50,690 bases of DNA from Desulfovirgula sp. (lineage in GTDB: Bacteria > Bacillota > Desulfotomaculia > Desulfotomaculales > Desulfocucumaceae): contig DYET01000019.1 in NCBI GenBank assembly GCA_020725625.1, positions 1 to 50,690 of the forward strand. Reading direction: 5' to 3'. A program made the translations under genes and the position numbers. Positions 16,701-24,821 of this stretch are shown here, in pieces. Every line of letters begins with the position of its first letter. The first letter of the stretch is position 1. The notes beneath the pieces were generated by a model. That model was given only the letters and a program-made list of their open reading frames with translations. It was not told the origin of the DNA and searched no databases.

Positions 16701-16768
16701 TTTTCGGGGTAGCTATATTATACCTGAGAACAGGTGACAGAACAAGAGTTCTGCCCCCGGTCGCCTTG

Positions 16769-16839
16769 AAAAAAAAGCTGCAAAAGACCGGCCTCCGGCG
16801 CGAAATGGAAAACCGGCTTGCCGCGCCTTGTGGGAGGCC
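16769..16839 (-). terminator. Terminator of the FtsH-like gene
   Basis: Arms GGCCTCC/GGAGGCC and GGCGCG/CGCGCC form a stem, followed on the minus strand by a T8 run. It lies within 115 bases of the stop codon. Confidence 0.6.
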
Positions 16840-16882
16840 GTCTTTACAGCCCTCGGCGAAGTTTTGCCGGTGCAAAGACAAT

Positions 16883-18367
16883 TTATGCACACCCGGTTTC
16901 CTGATCCAGGATCGATCTTAACTGGTGTCCTGAAATTTTTTCCTGCTCCAGCAGGAGGTCCACCACCCGGCCCAGTTCCTTTTTCTTCATCTCCAAAAAG
17001 TCCCGCACCCGCTGCTCCTGGGCCAGCAGGATCTTTTTCTGGGTTCTGTAGCGCAGGCTTCTGGGCAGCATTTCCGGGTCGATGACACCCAGATCCGACA
17101 TGCCGCAGTTGATAATCTGGTCGGCGGTTTTAGTCGCCTGCAGGTAGTCGTTGCCCGCCCCGGTGCTGCGCCCCCCCAGCATCATCTCCTCGGCCACCGC
17201 GCCGGCCAGCATTACCGCCACCTGGTTCTCCAGGTAATCCCTGGTGTACAGGTAGGTGTCGTCCTCCGGCGTCTGCCTCATGTAACCCAGGGCCTGTCCC
17301 CTGGGGGTGATGGTCAGGGTGGAAACCGAACCCCGGCGCAGGTGCTCGCTGACGAAGGCGTGGCCGGCCTCGTGAATGGCCACCCTTTTCAACTCCGCCG
17401 GCGCCGGCTGGCGGTCCAGCCGGTCCCCCATCATGACCTTGTCGACGGCCTCGTGAAAGTGCCTGTGGTGGACCTGGCGGAGCTTTTCCCGCATGGCCAG
17501 GATGGCGGCCTCGTTGGCCAGGCTTTCCAGGTGAGCCCCGCTGAAGCCGAAGGTTTCCCGGGCGATGGCGTCCAGGTTGACGTCGCCGGCCAGGGGCTTG
17601 TTCCTGGTATGAAGCTTAAGTATTTCGAGTCTCCCCTCCCTGTCCGGCAGCTCCACCTTTACCTGGCGGTCAAACCGCCCCGGCCTCAGCAAGGCGGGAT
17701 CCAGCATGTCCACCCGGTTGGTGGCCGCGATGAGCAGAACCCGCACCCTGTCGTCCACCTTGAGGCCGTCCATCTGCACCAGGAGCTCGTTCAGGGTCTG
17801 GTCGTATTCCAGGTGACTGGTTATCTGGCCGCGCTTTCCTCCTAGAATTTCGATTTCGTCGATGAAAATGATGGAGTTGTTTTTGCCCATGCGCAGGGAG
17901 GTTTCCCGGGCGACTTGAAAGATTTTTCTGACTCTCTGGGCGCCCACCCCGGCGTACATCTCGATGAATTCACTGCCCGAGGCGGTTACGAAGGCGGCGT
18001 CGGTGTACCCGGCGGCGGCCTTGGCCAGCAGTGTTTTCCCGGTACCGGGAGGGCCGGTCAGAAGTATGCCCTTGAGGGGCCTGATGCCCAGTTTCTGGAT
18101 ATCGCTCTGGTTTTTGATAAATTCCAGGGCCTCTTTCAATTCCTTGATGGCGGTGGCCTGGCCTCCGATGTCCTCAAAGGTGACATCGGGCTTTACCCCG
18201 CTGCCGCCGCCGGCAAAGCTCCTGGCGACCAACCCCCTGGACCTGGCTATGAAATAAAGGGCGGTTCCGGCCGCGGCCAGGAATATAAGCGGGAAAATGT
18301 CATAACCGGCCGCAGCCAGAAAAATTACTGCGGCCAGTGCGAAGCCTATCCCAACCTCCTTAATCAG
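16883..18367 (-). CDS. FtsH-like membrane AAA zinc protease, CTG start
   Basis: A roughly 494-residue FtsH-related protease. Two closely spaced hydrophobic segments at about residues 7-40 form the membrane anchor. The AAA domain follows with Walker A GPPGTGKT (about 105-112), Walker B IIFIDEIE and the SRH RPGRFDRQ. The zinc peptidase motif HEAGH is near 330, with a downstream Asp in GNDYLQATKTA. It is shorter than classical FtsH (about 600) because the periplasmic domain is missing. No ATG, GTG or TTG lies before the membrane segments in this frame. A CTG at 18367 has AAAGGAGG 8 bases upstream and overlaps the stop of the preceding gene as CTGA. A TTG at 18232 would lose the membrane anchor. 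Confidence 0.85.
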   Translation of the reverse strand: MIKEVGIGFALAAVIFLAAAGYDIFPLIFLAAAGTALYFIARSRGLVARSFAGGGSGVKPDVTFEDIGGQATAIKELKEALEFIKNQSDIQKLGIRPLKGILLTGPPGTGKTLLAKAAAGYTDAAFVTASGSEFIEMYAGVGAQRVRKIFQVARETSLRMGKNNSIIFIDEIEILGGKRGQITSHLEYDQTLNELLVQMDGLKVDDRVRVLLIAATNRVDMLDPALLRPGRFDRQVKVELPDREGRLEILKLHTRNKPLAGDVNLDAIARETFGFSGAHLESLANEAAILAMREKLRQVHHRHFHEAVDKVMMGDRLDRQPAPAELKRVAIHEAGHAFVSEHLRRGSVSTLTITPRGQALGYMRQTPEDDTYLYTRDYLENQVAVMLAGAVAEEMMLGGRSTGAGNDYLQATKTADQIINCGMSDLGVIDPEMLPRSLRYRTQKKILLAQEQRVRDFLEMKKKELGRVVDLLLEQEKISGHQLRSILDQETGCA

Positions 18368-18924
18368 GACGGATTCCTCCTTTCCCCGCCTTCGCCGGAT
18401 ACTACCCCGAATGCCCTGGTGCGGGGTATTATCTCGTAAAGGTAGTGGCTGCCGCGATCAACCTGGATGTAGAGGCGGTCCTGATCGATCAAGACCCGGG
18501 CGCGGGCCCCCTCCCGGGCCGCCAATTGTGAAATGTAAGCCTCCATTTCCAGAAAATTGCCCCGTTCCAACGCCTCGAAGGCGGCCAGCCTGGTGTGGTA
18601 GTATATTCCCTCCAGGGCCGGGTCGCGCTGGTCCCGCAATATTATCCTGAAGCTGCGCCGCCCCACAACCTCCTGCAAAGACCGGTGCAGGTTGCTGTAA
18701 GACTGCTGGAGGTTGTCCACTCTGCCCAGCTTGACCTCCAGTTCCAGCACCGGCCCGCCGTCATTTATCCTGTACTCGGCAACATCCCCGTTTTCCTCGA
18801 GAAGCTGGGCCAGGGGACGCTCGTAATTAAACCTGTTGTACAGCCACTGGGCTCCCCAAAAAGTGCCAAGTCCCACCACCAGGGCCATGACCACGACCGG
18901 GATGCGGATTCCATTCCACTTCAT
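18364..18924 (-). CDS. Membrane-anchored hypothetical protein, partner of FtsH-like protease
   Basis: A 186-residue protein with an N-terminal membrane helix (about residues 8-28, IPVVVMALVVGLGTFWG) and a soluble remainder of mixed charge. I do not recognise the family. Its stop codon overlaps the proposed CTG start of the protease gene (CTGA), so the two are translationally coupled and probably work together at the membrane. Since the protease lacks the usual extracytoplasmic domain, this partner might supply an adaptor function; that is inference. An extended -10 (TGCTATAAT) at about 18987-18995 lies 65 bases upstream. Confidence 0.75.
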   Translation of the reverse strand: MKWNGIRIPVVVMALVVGLGTFWGAQWLYNRFNYERPLAQLLEENGDVAEYRINDGGPVLELEVKLGRVDNLQQSYSNLHRSLQEVVGRRSFRIILRDQRDPALEGIYYHTRLAAFEALERGNFLEMEAYISQLAAREGARARVLIDQDRLYIQVDRGSHYLYEIIPRTRAFGVVSGEGGERRNPS

Positions 18925-18986
18925 GCCAACCTTCCCCCCGCAACTTCATCTGGCAGCCGGCGGCCGAAAGGATGCAACAACAAGTA

Positions 18987-18995
18987 ATTATAGCA
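18987..18995 (-). promoter_or_regulatory. Extended -10 element
   Basis: TGCTATAAT on the minus strand, with a poor -35 region. It is placed just after the terminator of the DUF362 gene and before the membrane protein gene. Confidence 0.45.
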
Positions 18996-19002
18996 CAGCC
19001 GG

Positions 19003-19042
19003 AAAAAATAATAAGCAGGTAATGGCTGTAAACCTTACCTGC
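19003..19042 (-). terminator. Intrinsic terminator of the TRAP/ior operon
   Basis: Perfect 8-bp arms GCAGGTAA/TTACCTGC are followed on the minus strand by TTATTATTTTTT. It lies about 53 bases past the DUF362 stop. Confidence 0.75.
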
Positions 19043-19094
19043 CTTTGCCCGTATACGGCGTCCCGGCGTTTCGTCCCCGCCTTAACCGGCACCT

Positions 19095-20393
19095 TTAATC
19101 ATCCGGGACCTGGAAAAGTGCCATGTCGAACCCTTCCCGGCCCAGGTAACGGTCGTAAAGGTGTTGCCGGAACCGGACGTACTGGTTATAATCGCACCGG
19201 ATGCCCTCTTCAGCCAGCAGCCTTTCAAATTCCTGCAAGTCGGGCGGGCACCCCTTGACGGCGACAGCCTTCCTGATGTTCGGGTTGCCCGTGTTCTGGT
19301 CGCAGGCGCACTTGCCGAACAGGACGGTGATGTTGAAACCCGGGGAAGCCTTTTGCCTCTTGCCGGTGATTACCTCAACCCCCGGGAAGGGATCTCCCCT
19401 GAAGGCCGACATCAACAGGACCAGCATCGGGTTGTACAGCTTGGAGCAGGCGGTGCAGAGGGAATTGTCGTATTTTCTCAGGGCGATTCCGGTGATGCCC
19501 CGTTTTCTGAAGCCCACCGGCCCGGTGTTGTCTTCCGTCCATTCCCAGTCGTTTTCCAAATACTGCCGGTGGTCCTCCACCGCCTCCCCGCGCACCTCAA
19601 CCTCCGACAAATCCAGGCTGCGGCCGTTGCGCCGGGCGTAAAACGCCAGGTGTTCCACCTCCGCGGCATCGTAGCCCAGCAGCGCTGCCCCCACCAGGTC
19701 GCAGGCAAAGACGTCCCTGGAGACCGCCAGGATGTCCTTTCTATAGGCCTTCCCCGTGGCCGCCGGCCCCCTGGCCAGGGCGAAAATGCCGTCGATAACG
19801 GTAAGGGCCGCGGGCAGTTTTTCCACGAGGCGGGGGAAGGTGTGATCCAGTTCCCAGTCCCTGCCGTGGCAGTGTATCTTCGACTTGCGGTTGAGGCAGC
19901 CCTTGAAATTCTTTATACCCAGGGAAACCTTGCACTGGTTGTGGGTTTTGAGCACCGGCACGCTGATTATCCTGTCGGACTCCAGGGCCTTCACGGCCAC
20001 GGACAGGGTAATCCCGTCCAGGTCAATTTTTTCGAATTTGCCTTCATTGAAATCTGCCAGTTCGACCCCGTACCTGTCACGGAGCTTCGGATAACCCAGA
20101 ACCCCGAAAATCTTCCCGGCCACCGACCCCTTGATCCCCAGCGAGGCCTCGCCGATTGTAAGATTGGTGTATCCCCCCTCGTGGAGAACCCTCACCAGGG
20201 CGTGCATCACCGCACTGGTGGTGACAACCCCGTAGGGGGGGAAGGGAAGGTCGAAATCCCACGACACCAGGTTCGGCTTGATCAGGATCCTGTCTCCAGG
20301 CCTGAAGTCCCTGAGCCCGTCGCAGATTTCCAGCGCCTTTTTCAATGACAGGTAGGTGTCCCCGTGCCTGACGACGGAAACAGCCCCGGACAT
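19095..20393 (-). CDS. DUF362 domain-containing protein
   Basis: A 432-residue protein of the DUF362 family, a group of unknown biochemistry often found with iron-sulfur and LarA-type proteins. Seen are the N-terminal ILIKPNLVSWDF (about residues 36-47), VPVLKTHNQCKVSLGIKNFKG split around residue 145-165, and a C-terminal cysteine-rich part (CTACSKLYN, GKCACDQN, KGCPPD) that may bind a cluster. No signal peptide is seen. It is the last gene before a strong terminator, 48 bases after the truncated synthetase. Its place in the operon suggests a link to the hydroxy- or oxo-acid pathway. Confidence 0.78.
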   Translation of the reverse strand: MSGAVSVVRHGDTYLSLKKALEICDGLRDFRPGDRILIKPNLVSWDFDLPFPPYGVVTTSAVMHALVRVLHEGGYTNLTIGEASLGIKGSVAGKIFGVLGYPKLRDRYGVELADFNEGKFEKIDLDGITLSVAVKALESDRIISVPVLKTHNQCKVSLGIKNFKGCLNRKSKIHCHGRDWELDHTFPRLVEKLPAALTVIDGIFALARGPAATGKAYRKDILAVSRDVFACDLVGAALLGYDAAEVEHLAFYARRNGRSLDLSEVEVRGEAVEDHRQYLENDWEWTEDNTGPVGFRKRGITGIALRKYDNSLCTACSKLYNPMLVLLMSAFRGDPFPGVEVITGKRQKASPGFNITVLFGKCACDQNTGNPNIRKAVAVKGCPPDLQEFERLLAEEGIRCDYNQYVRFRQHLYDRYLGREGFDMALFQVPDD

Positions 20394-20441
20394 GATAACC
20401 CCCCTTAAAAGATTTAATGTGACGGCCCGCCCCCGGCCTGA

Positions 20442-20924
20442 TCAGGACCCCGCCTTTTCTTTTTCCTCCTCGACCAGCTTTCTTCTCAAAAACTTGCCGG
20501 CCGCGGTTTTTGGCAGTTCCCGCCTAAATTCCACCTGTTTCGGCACCTTGTACGGAGCAAGCCTTTCCCTGCAGTAATTTATAATTTCTTCTTCGGAAAT
20601 CCCTGATCCTTCCTTGAGAACGACATATGCCTTGACGGTCTCCCCCCTGTACTGGTGGGCCACCCCCGCCACGACGGCCTCCATGACCTGGGGCAGCTCG
20701 TAAATGACCTGCTCCACCTCCGTGGGGTAGATGTTGTAGCCGCCGGCTATGATCATATCCTTTTTCCTGTCCACGATGTAAACGTAGCCTTCGTCGTCGA
20801 TACGGGCCGGGTCCCCGGTGTAAAGCCAGCCGTCCCGGAGGGCGATCCTGGTTTCATCGGGCTTGTTCCAGTATCCCTTCATCCTGCCGGTGAATTTTAA
20901 GCCAAGGTTTTTCCATTCGTTCAT
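20442..20924 (-). pseudogene. Acyl-CoA synthetase, C-terminal remnant
   Basis: A 160-residue frame matching only the C-terminal lid domain of an AMP-forming acyl-CoA synthetase: [11 protein letters not shown], the ATP-binding Asp in [22 protein letters not shown] split at the hinge, GGYNIYP and the catalytic lysine region [11 protein letters not shown]. The N-terminal 380-400 residues, with the P-loop and most of the substrate pocket, are missing. The first 14 residues do not match the family, and nothing of the missing part lies upstream. This points to a deletion that fused a remnant to new DNA. It cannot be a full ligase. It might persist as a free lid domain, but decay is more likely. Confidence 0.75.
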
Positions 20925-20970
20925 CCTCCATAAATCAGGTCTCTTTTCAGGGCGCCGTTATTCCCGCGAA

Positions 20971-22215
20971 TCACGCCTTGCAGCACGGCCTGACCAGGTT
21001 TCCGCAGCCGTCGAATTCCGCCGGCCGTGGGCCCCCGACAATCTCCAGCGGTGCGCCTTGGTTAGCCTCTATAACCCGGTCCGTAACCCAGAACTCCGAG
21101 AGGCTCAGCGTGTTTCGAATCCAGGCCGCCTCCACGAGTTCCGGCCTTTTGCCGCCCAGGGTCGAAAGGACGGCTTCGAGGACTTCCCTGTCGGTGTCGA
21201 AATGGACGGGTATAAAGGCGGCCGAGGGCCTCATGGCGGTCAGGGCGTTGGTGTACGTGGCCTGAAGGTTTATCTTGCGCACCAGGCGGGTGGTGGTGAA
21301 GTCCGCCCTTCCCAGACCTATGGCGTTGCCGGCGCTGGCTGCCGTCAGGTCCCGCACAAAGACCCTGGCGATCCTCGGCCCGCCGCAGTATTCGCCGCCC
21401 TTTCTGCCCAGCACGTTGGGATCCATTCCGGCCCCGCTGATGTCCTTGCCCATTTCGTCCACTATAAGCAGGTCAAGGTGGCCGAGGGGAATCCGGGGCG
21501 TCATTTCCCGGGCCCTTTCCAGCAAAAGGGGCTCCACCGTCTCCAGGTCTGCCGCCCCGACAACCGTAATTTGGGCGGTTTGGTCATGGCCGTTCTCCAG
21601 CACGGCCACCCCTCCCAGCAGGGATGCCCTTTTCTTGATCACCGCGGCGGCTTCCAGCAGCAGGCTGCTGCCGGTGCCGTGATCCACGGTGGCCTGGTGG
21701 ACCGCCAGCGCGCCGAGGTGCTTGCCCAGCCCCATGACCAGCATTTTAATCAGGCCGCTTTCCACCGGGCCGGAAAATATCATGTGAGGCTTAACCTTGT
21801 TTATTAACAGCACCTGGTCGGCCGAGAGGGCGGTCCTGGACCAGTAAACCGGGACCCCCCGGGAGGTGGTTCCGATCTGTTCCACCTCCATCGAGGAAAT
21901 AACCGGGCAGCCCATTTTCCCTTCGGAGATTCCGTAGCTTTCCAGCAGCCTGGCCTGTCCTTCGGCGGTGGCCCCGCCGTGGCTGCCCATGGCCGGAATA
22001 ATGAAGGGGAAGGCCCCGCTCTCCCTTATCCACCGGACCGTTTCCCGGACAATCACCGCCAGGTCGGCAATGCCCCGGCTGCCCACGGCCACCCCGACGC
22101 GGCCGCCCCTTTTCAGGGAGGGCAGCAATTTCGCCAGTTGTTGGTTGGTTTCCCGGGCCGCGTCGGGTAACCTGCCGCCGTAAACCGCCTGTCTCACCTT
22201 GAACCAGCTGAACAA
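20971..22215 (-). CDS. LarA-superfamily (lactate racemase-like) protein
   Basis: A roughly 414-residue protein related to nickel-dependent lactate racemase LarA and the DUF2088 group. Seen are GSHGGATAEGQ (about residues 93-103, place of the first LarA histidine), INKVKPHMIFSGPVESG split near 150-165, and MGLGKHLGALAVHQ with lysine and histidine in the positions expected for cofactor binding. LarA enzymes racemise or epimerise 2-hydroxy acids with a pincer nickel nucleotide; the maturation genes larB, larC and larE are not in this window. I take the TTG at 22215, after GGGGAGGGG. A TTG at 22248 is upstream of that site. It follows iorB by 33 bases. Confidence 0.75.
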   Translation of the reverse strand: MFSWFKVRQAVYGGRLPDAARETNQQLAKLLPSLKRGGRVGVAVGSRGIADLAVIVRETVRWIRESGAFPFIIPAMGSHGGATAEGQARLLESYGISEGKMGCPVISSMEVEQIGTTSRGVPVYWSRTALSADQVLLINKVKPHMIFSGPVESGLIKMLVMGLGKHLGALAVHQATVDHGTGSSLLLEAAAVIKKRASLLGGVAVLENGHDQTAQITVVGAADLETVEPLLLERAREMTPRIPLGHLDLLIVDEMGKDISGAGMDPNVLGRKGGEYCGGPRIARVFVRDLTAASAGNAIGLGRADFTTTRLVRKINLQATYTNALTAMRPSAAFIPVHFDTDREVLEAVLSTLGGKRPELVEAAWIRNTLSLSEFWVTDRVIEANQGAPLEIVGGPRPAEFDGCGNLVRPCCKA

Positions 22216-22248
22216 ACCTAACCCCTCCCCCCGGAAAATAATTTTCAA

Positions 22249-22923
22249 TCATACTTGCGATTCCGGAATCCCGAAGCCCGTGAATACTGCAGCACCAGCC
22301 TCTTGGTTCGAGTCTCCAACCGCCTCCATTCCCAGCCTGAAGGCGGCCAGATTGACGTCCTTAAACCCGGGCCTGAAGAAGTCCTTGATAACCTGCTCGA
22401 AGTTTGCGGCCGGGATGTCCAGGCAGTTAAGGCCGGCCAGGGCGCCCACCATGACAATGTTCGCCGACATGGCGCTCCCCGCCCGGAAGGCCAGGTCGGT
22501 GGCCCGAATTACCTCTACGCGGCCGGCAAGCCCGCGGATCCTGTCGATGATTCCGCCCGGCTCGGGGTAGTCTTCCTCCCCTGCCAGGACGTTCAGGGGG
22601 TAAACCGGCCGGTCGTTGACAATCACCCGGGTCTCGCGGTTGCCGTACAGCATCAGGATGCGCAGGGTCTCCAGCGGCTCGAATCCCGCGATCAAGTGGG
22701 CCCTGCCCGCGGGAATAAGCGGCCCCACTGTCCTGTCACCCCGGAAAACCCTGACGTGACTCATGACCGTACCTCCCCGCTGGGAGGCGCCGAAGGTTTC
22801 CCCCACCGTCACCTTCAGCCCGGACCGGGCCGCGGCCAGAGCCGTTATCTTGGAGGCGATGACATTGCCCTGGCCGCCCACGCCGGCAAAGATTATATTG
22901 TAAGGCTGCATTCCCGAGGTCAT
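22249..22923 (-). CDS. iorB: Indolepyruvate oxidoreductase subunit beta
   Basis: A 224-residue gamma-type subunit of a 2-oxoacid:ferredoxin oxidoreductase (IorB). It has the N-terminal FAGVGGQGNVIASKI (about residues 11-25) and GETFGASQRGGTVMSHVRV split around 43-60, both characteristic. With IorA it oxidatively decarboxylates aryl or branched 2-oxo acids to acyl-CoA, reducing ferredoxin. The ATG at 22923 lies 2 bases after the iorA stop and has GGAGGAGG upstream. A longer frame reading into iorA is out of register with the family. Length is normal. Confidence 0.92.
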   Translation of the reverse strand: MTSGMQPYNIIFAGVGGQGNVIASKITALAAARSGLKVTVGETFGASQRGGTVMSHVRVFRGDRTVGPLIPAGRAHLIAGFEPLETLRILMLYGNRETRVIVNDRPVYPLNVLAGEEDYPEPGGIIDRIRGLAGRVEVIRATDLAFRAGSAMSANIVMVGALAGLNCLDIPAANFEQVIKDFFRPGFKDVNLAAFRLGMEAVGDSNQEAGAAVFTGFGIPESQV

Positions 22924-22925
22924 GA

Positions 22926-24821
22926 TTAAGCCTCCTCCAGCTTGATGGCCCCCTGCGGGCAAAGCGTTGCGCACACGCCGCAGCCCACGCAAACGGCCTC
23001 GTCTATCCGGGCCTTGCCGGCCTCCCGGTCCCATATGTTGGCGGGACAGCCGAACACCCGGCTGCAGAACCTGTTGCATCCGCAACCGTCCCCCAGGCAC
23101 AGTTCAGGGTCGACGAAGGCCCTGGGGCGCCTTTCCCCCCTGGCCGCCGCCAGGGCACAGGCACGCCTTAATACAAGCACCCGGGGGCCGCTTTCGGACA
23201 GCAGTGAAGTGATCAGCCCGACCGTAGAAGGGATGTCGTAGGGGTCGCAGACGAGAACCGGCAGCCCCAGCCCCCGGATCAGATCCTCCATGCCCACCCG
23301 GGGCGAGGGGTTTCCCGATGCGTCCCGGCCGCTGCCGGGGTGGGGCTGGTGGCCGGTCATGGCCGTGGTTTCATTGTCCAGGATTACGCACAGGAAGTCG
23401 GAATTGTTCGCCCTGGCGTTGATCAGGGCGGGCACCACAGCGTGATAAAAGGTGGAATCGCCGACCACGGCCACCACCGGCTGGCTGAAGGAAAACCTGC
23501 CCAGCTTGCCGAATCCGTTGGCCAGGCCGACCCCCGACCCCATGGAATGGACGGAGGACAGCAGGTAAAACCCGGTCCGGCCCCGGCCTATGGCGTAACA
23601 GCCGATGTCCCCCAGCACGAAGCCGTCTCTCCCGTCCAGGGCCAGGGCGGATTTGATCGCCCAGTAGGAGGCCCTGTGGGGGCACCCGGCGCAGAATGAG
23701 CGGTCCCGTCCCGGAAGGGGGCCGGCCCGTTCGGGCTGTTCTTTCCCGGGGAGATTCCCCGGGTAGTTCAGTCCCATTATCCCGGCCAGGGAATTAACCA
23801 TTATGTCCGGGGTTAATTCCCCTATACCCGGTCCAAGGGGCCCGGCCACATGGCCCGACCGCTTCCCGAAAAAGCGCGGCTGGCTGAGATCCGGCCAGTG
23901 ATAAGCCGCAAAACTGGTTACGTTCTCCTCGATAAAGGGTTCGATCTCCTCCGCAAAAATTACCTCCCGGGCCTGCCCCAAGTATTTGAGAAGATCCCTT
24001 TCGGGCAGGGGCCAGGTCCGCCCCAGCTTTAAAATCCCGACCAGTCCGTCCAGCTTTAAGATTTCAAGGGCCTCGAGGCAATAGGCGTACGCGGGGCCTG
24101 CAGTAACAATTACGGTCCGGGCGCCTTCGGGCCCGGTGTATGAACAGCCCCCGCCGGCGGCGGCCAGTTTTCTCAGCTTTTCCTCAAGAAGGGAGTGGGC
24201 CTGGGGCGTGCAAAAAAATTTTTCCTTTAATCCAGGCCTTGCCTCCGGGCGGCACAGCCTTCCCAGCTTGACCACCGCACTGGCGTGGCAGATCCTGGTC
24301 ACGCAGCGGACAACCACCGGCAGCCCAATCTGTTCAGAGAGGTCGAAGGCCTCAAAAGTCATGTCCTTGGCTTCCTGAACAGTGGCCGGCTCGAACACGG
24401 GCAGGTGGGCCAGCCTTGCCAGGTAGCGGGAGTCCTCCTCCTTAATGCTGGAATGGGCACCGGGGTCGTCGCCGACCATCAGGACCATGCCGCCTCTGAC
24501 ACCCGAAAGGCTGAGGCTGGTAAAAAAATCGACGGCCACGTTGAAACCGTCCGGCTTCATTACGGCCAGCGACCTGATCCCGGCGAAGGAGGCCGCCGCG
24601 GCTCCCTCGGCCGCCACTTTTTCATTGACCGACCACTCGGCGTACAAATCGAATTGCGCGGAAACCGCCGCCAGTGTGTCCAGTACCTCGGCGGAGGGGG
24701 ATCCTGGGTAGGAGGCGGCGTACCTGACACCGGCTTCCAGCGCCCCCCGGGCCACGGCCTCGTTTCCGGTCAGAAGCACCTCCAGGCCCGGGGATTCCAG
24801 CTTCACGTTTTCGATGCCCAT
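22926..24821 (-). CDS. iorA: Indolepyruvate oxidoreductase subunit alpha
   Basis: A 631-residue IorA. The N-terminal pyrimidine-binding domain has GNEAVARGALEAGVRYAASYPGSPS split near residues 18-42. The TPP-binding part has CAGCPHRA (about 375), GDIGCYAIGRG (about 403) and GDSTFYHA (about 450) with DNETTAMTGHQPHP. The C-terminal ferredoxin domain (about 570-628) carries two cysteine sets, CLGDGCGCNRFC with a following CP and CVGCGVCATLCP, for two [4Fe-4S] clusters. It is full length. Its start overlaps the end of the upstream LUD gene by 19 bases. The reaction uses TPP, CoA and ferredoxin. Substrates of relatives include indolepyruvate, phenylpyruvate and hydroxyphenylpyruvate. Confidence 0.95.
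   Translation of the reverse strand: MGIENVKLESPGLEVLLTGNEAVARGALEAGVRYAASYPGSPSAEVLDTLAAVSAQFDLYAEWSVNEKVAAEGAAAASFAGIRSLAVMKPDGFNVAVDFFTSLSLSGVRGGMVLMVGDDPGAHSSIKEEDSRYLARLAHLPVFEPATVQEAKDMTFEAFDLSEQIGLPVVVRCVTRICHASAVVKLGRLCRPEARPGLKEKFFCTPQAHSLLEEKLRKLAAAGGGCSYTGPEGARTVIVTAGPAYAYCLEALEILKLDGLVGILKLGRTWPLPERDLLKYLGQAREVIFAEEIEPFIEENVTSFAAYHWPDLSQPRFFGKRSGHVAGPLGPGIGELTPDIMVNSLAGIMGLNYPGNLPGKEQPERAGPLPGRDRSFCAGCPHRASYWAIKSALALDGRDGFVLGDIGCYAIGRGRTGFYLLSSVHSMGSGVGLANGFGKLGRFSFSQPVVAVVGDSTFYHAVVPALINARANNSDFLCVILDNETTAMTGHQPHPGSGRDASGNPSPRVGMEDLIRGLGLPVLVCDPYDIPSTVGLITSLLSESGPRVLVLRRACALAAARGERRPRAFVDPELCLGDGCGCNRFCSRVFGCPANIWDREAGKARIDEAVCVGCGVCATLCPQGAIKLEEA

Noticed and set aside
16641-16730. 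CRISPR-like array in the GGAGACA repeat blocks
   Set aside because: Units are contiguous 7-mers with no spacers, and no cas genes are present.
22924-23100. Extended N-terminus for iorB reading into iorA
   Set aside because: The family N-terminus starts at the ATG at 22923, with a good GGAGGAGG site. The extension is antiphase to iorA coding sequence.
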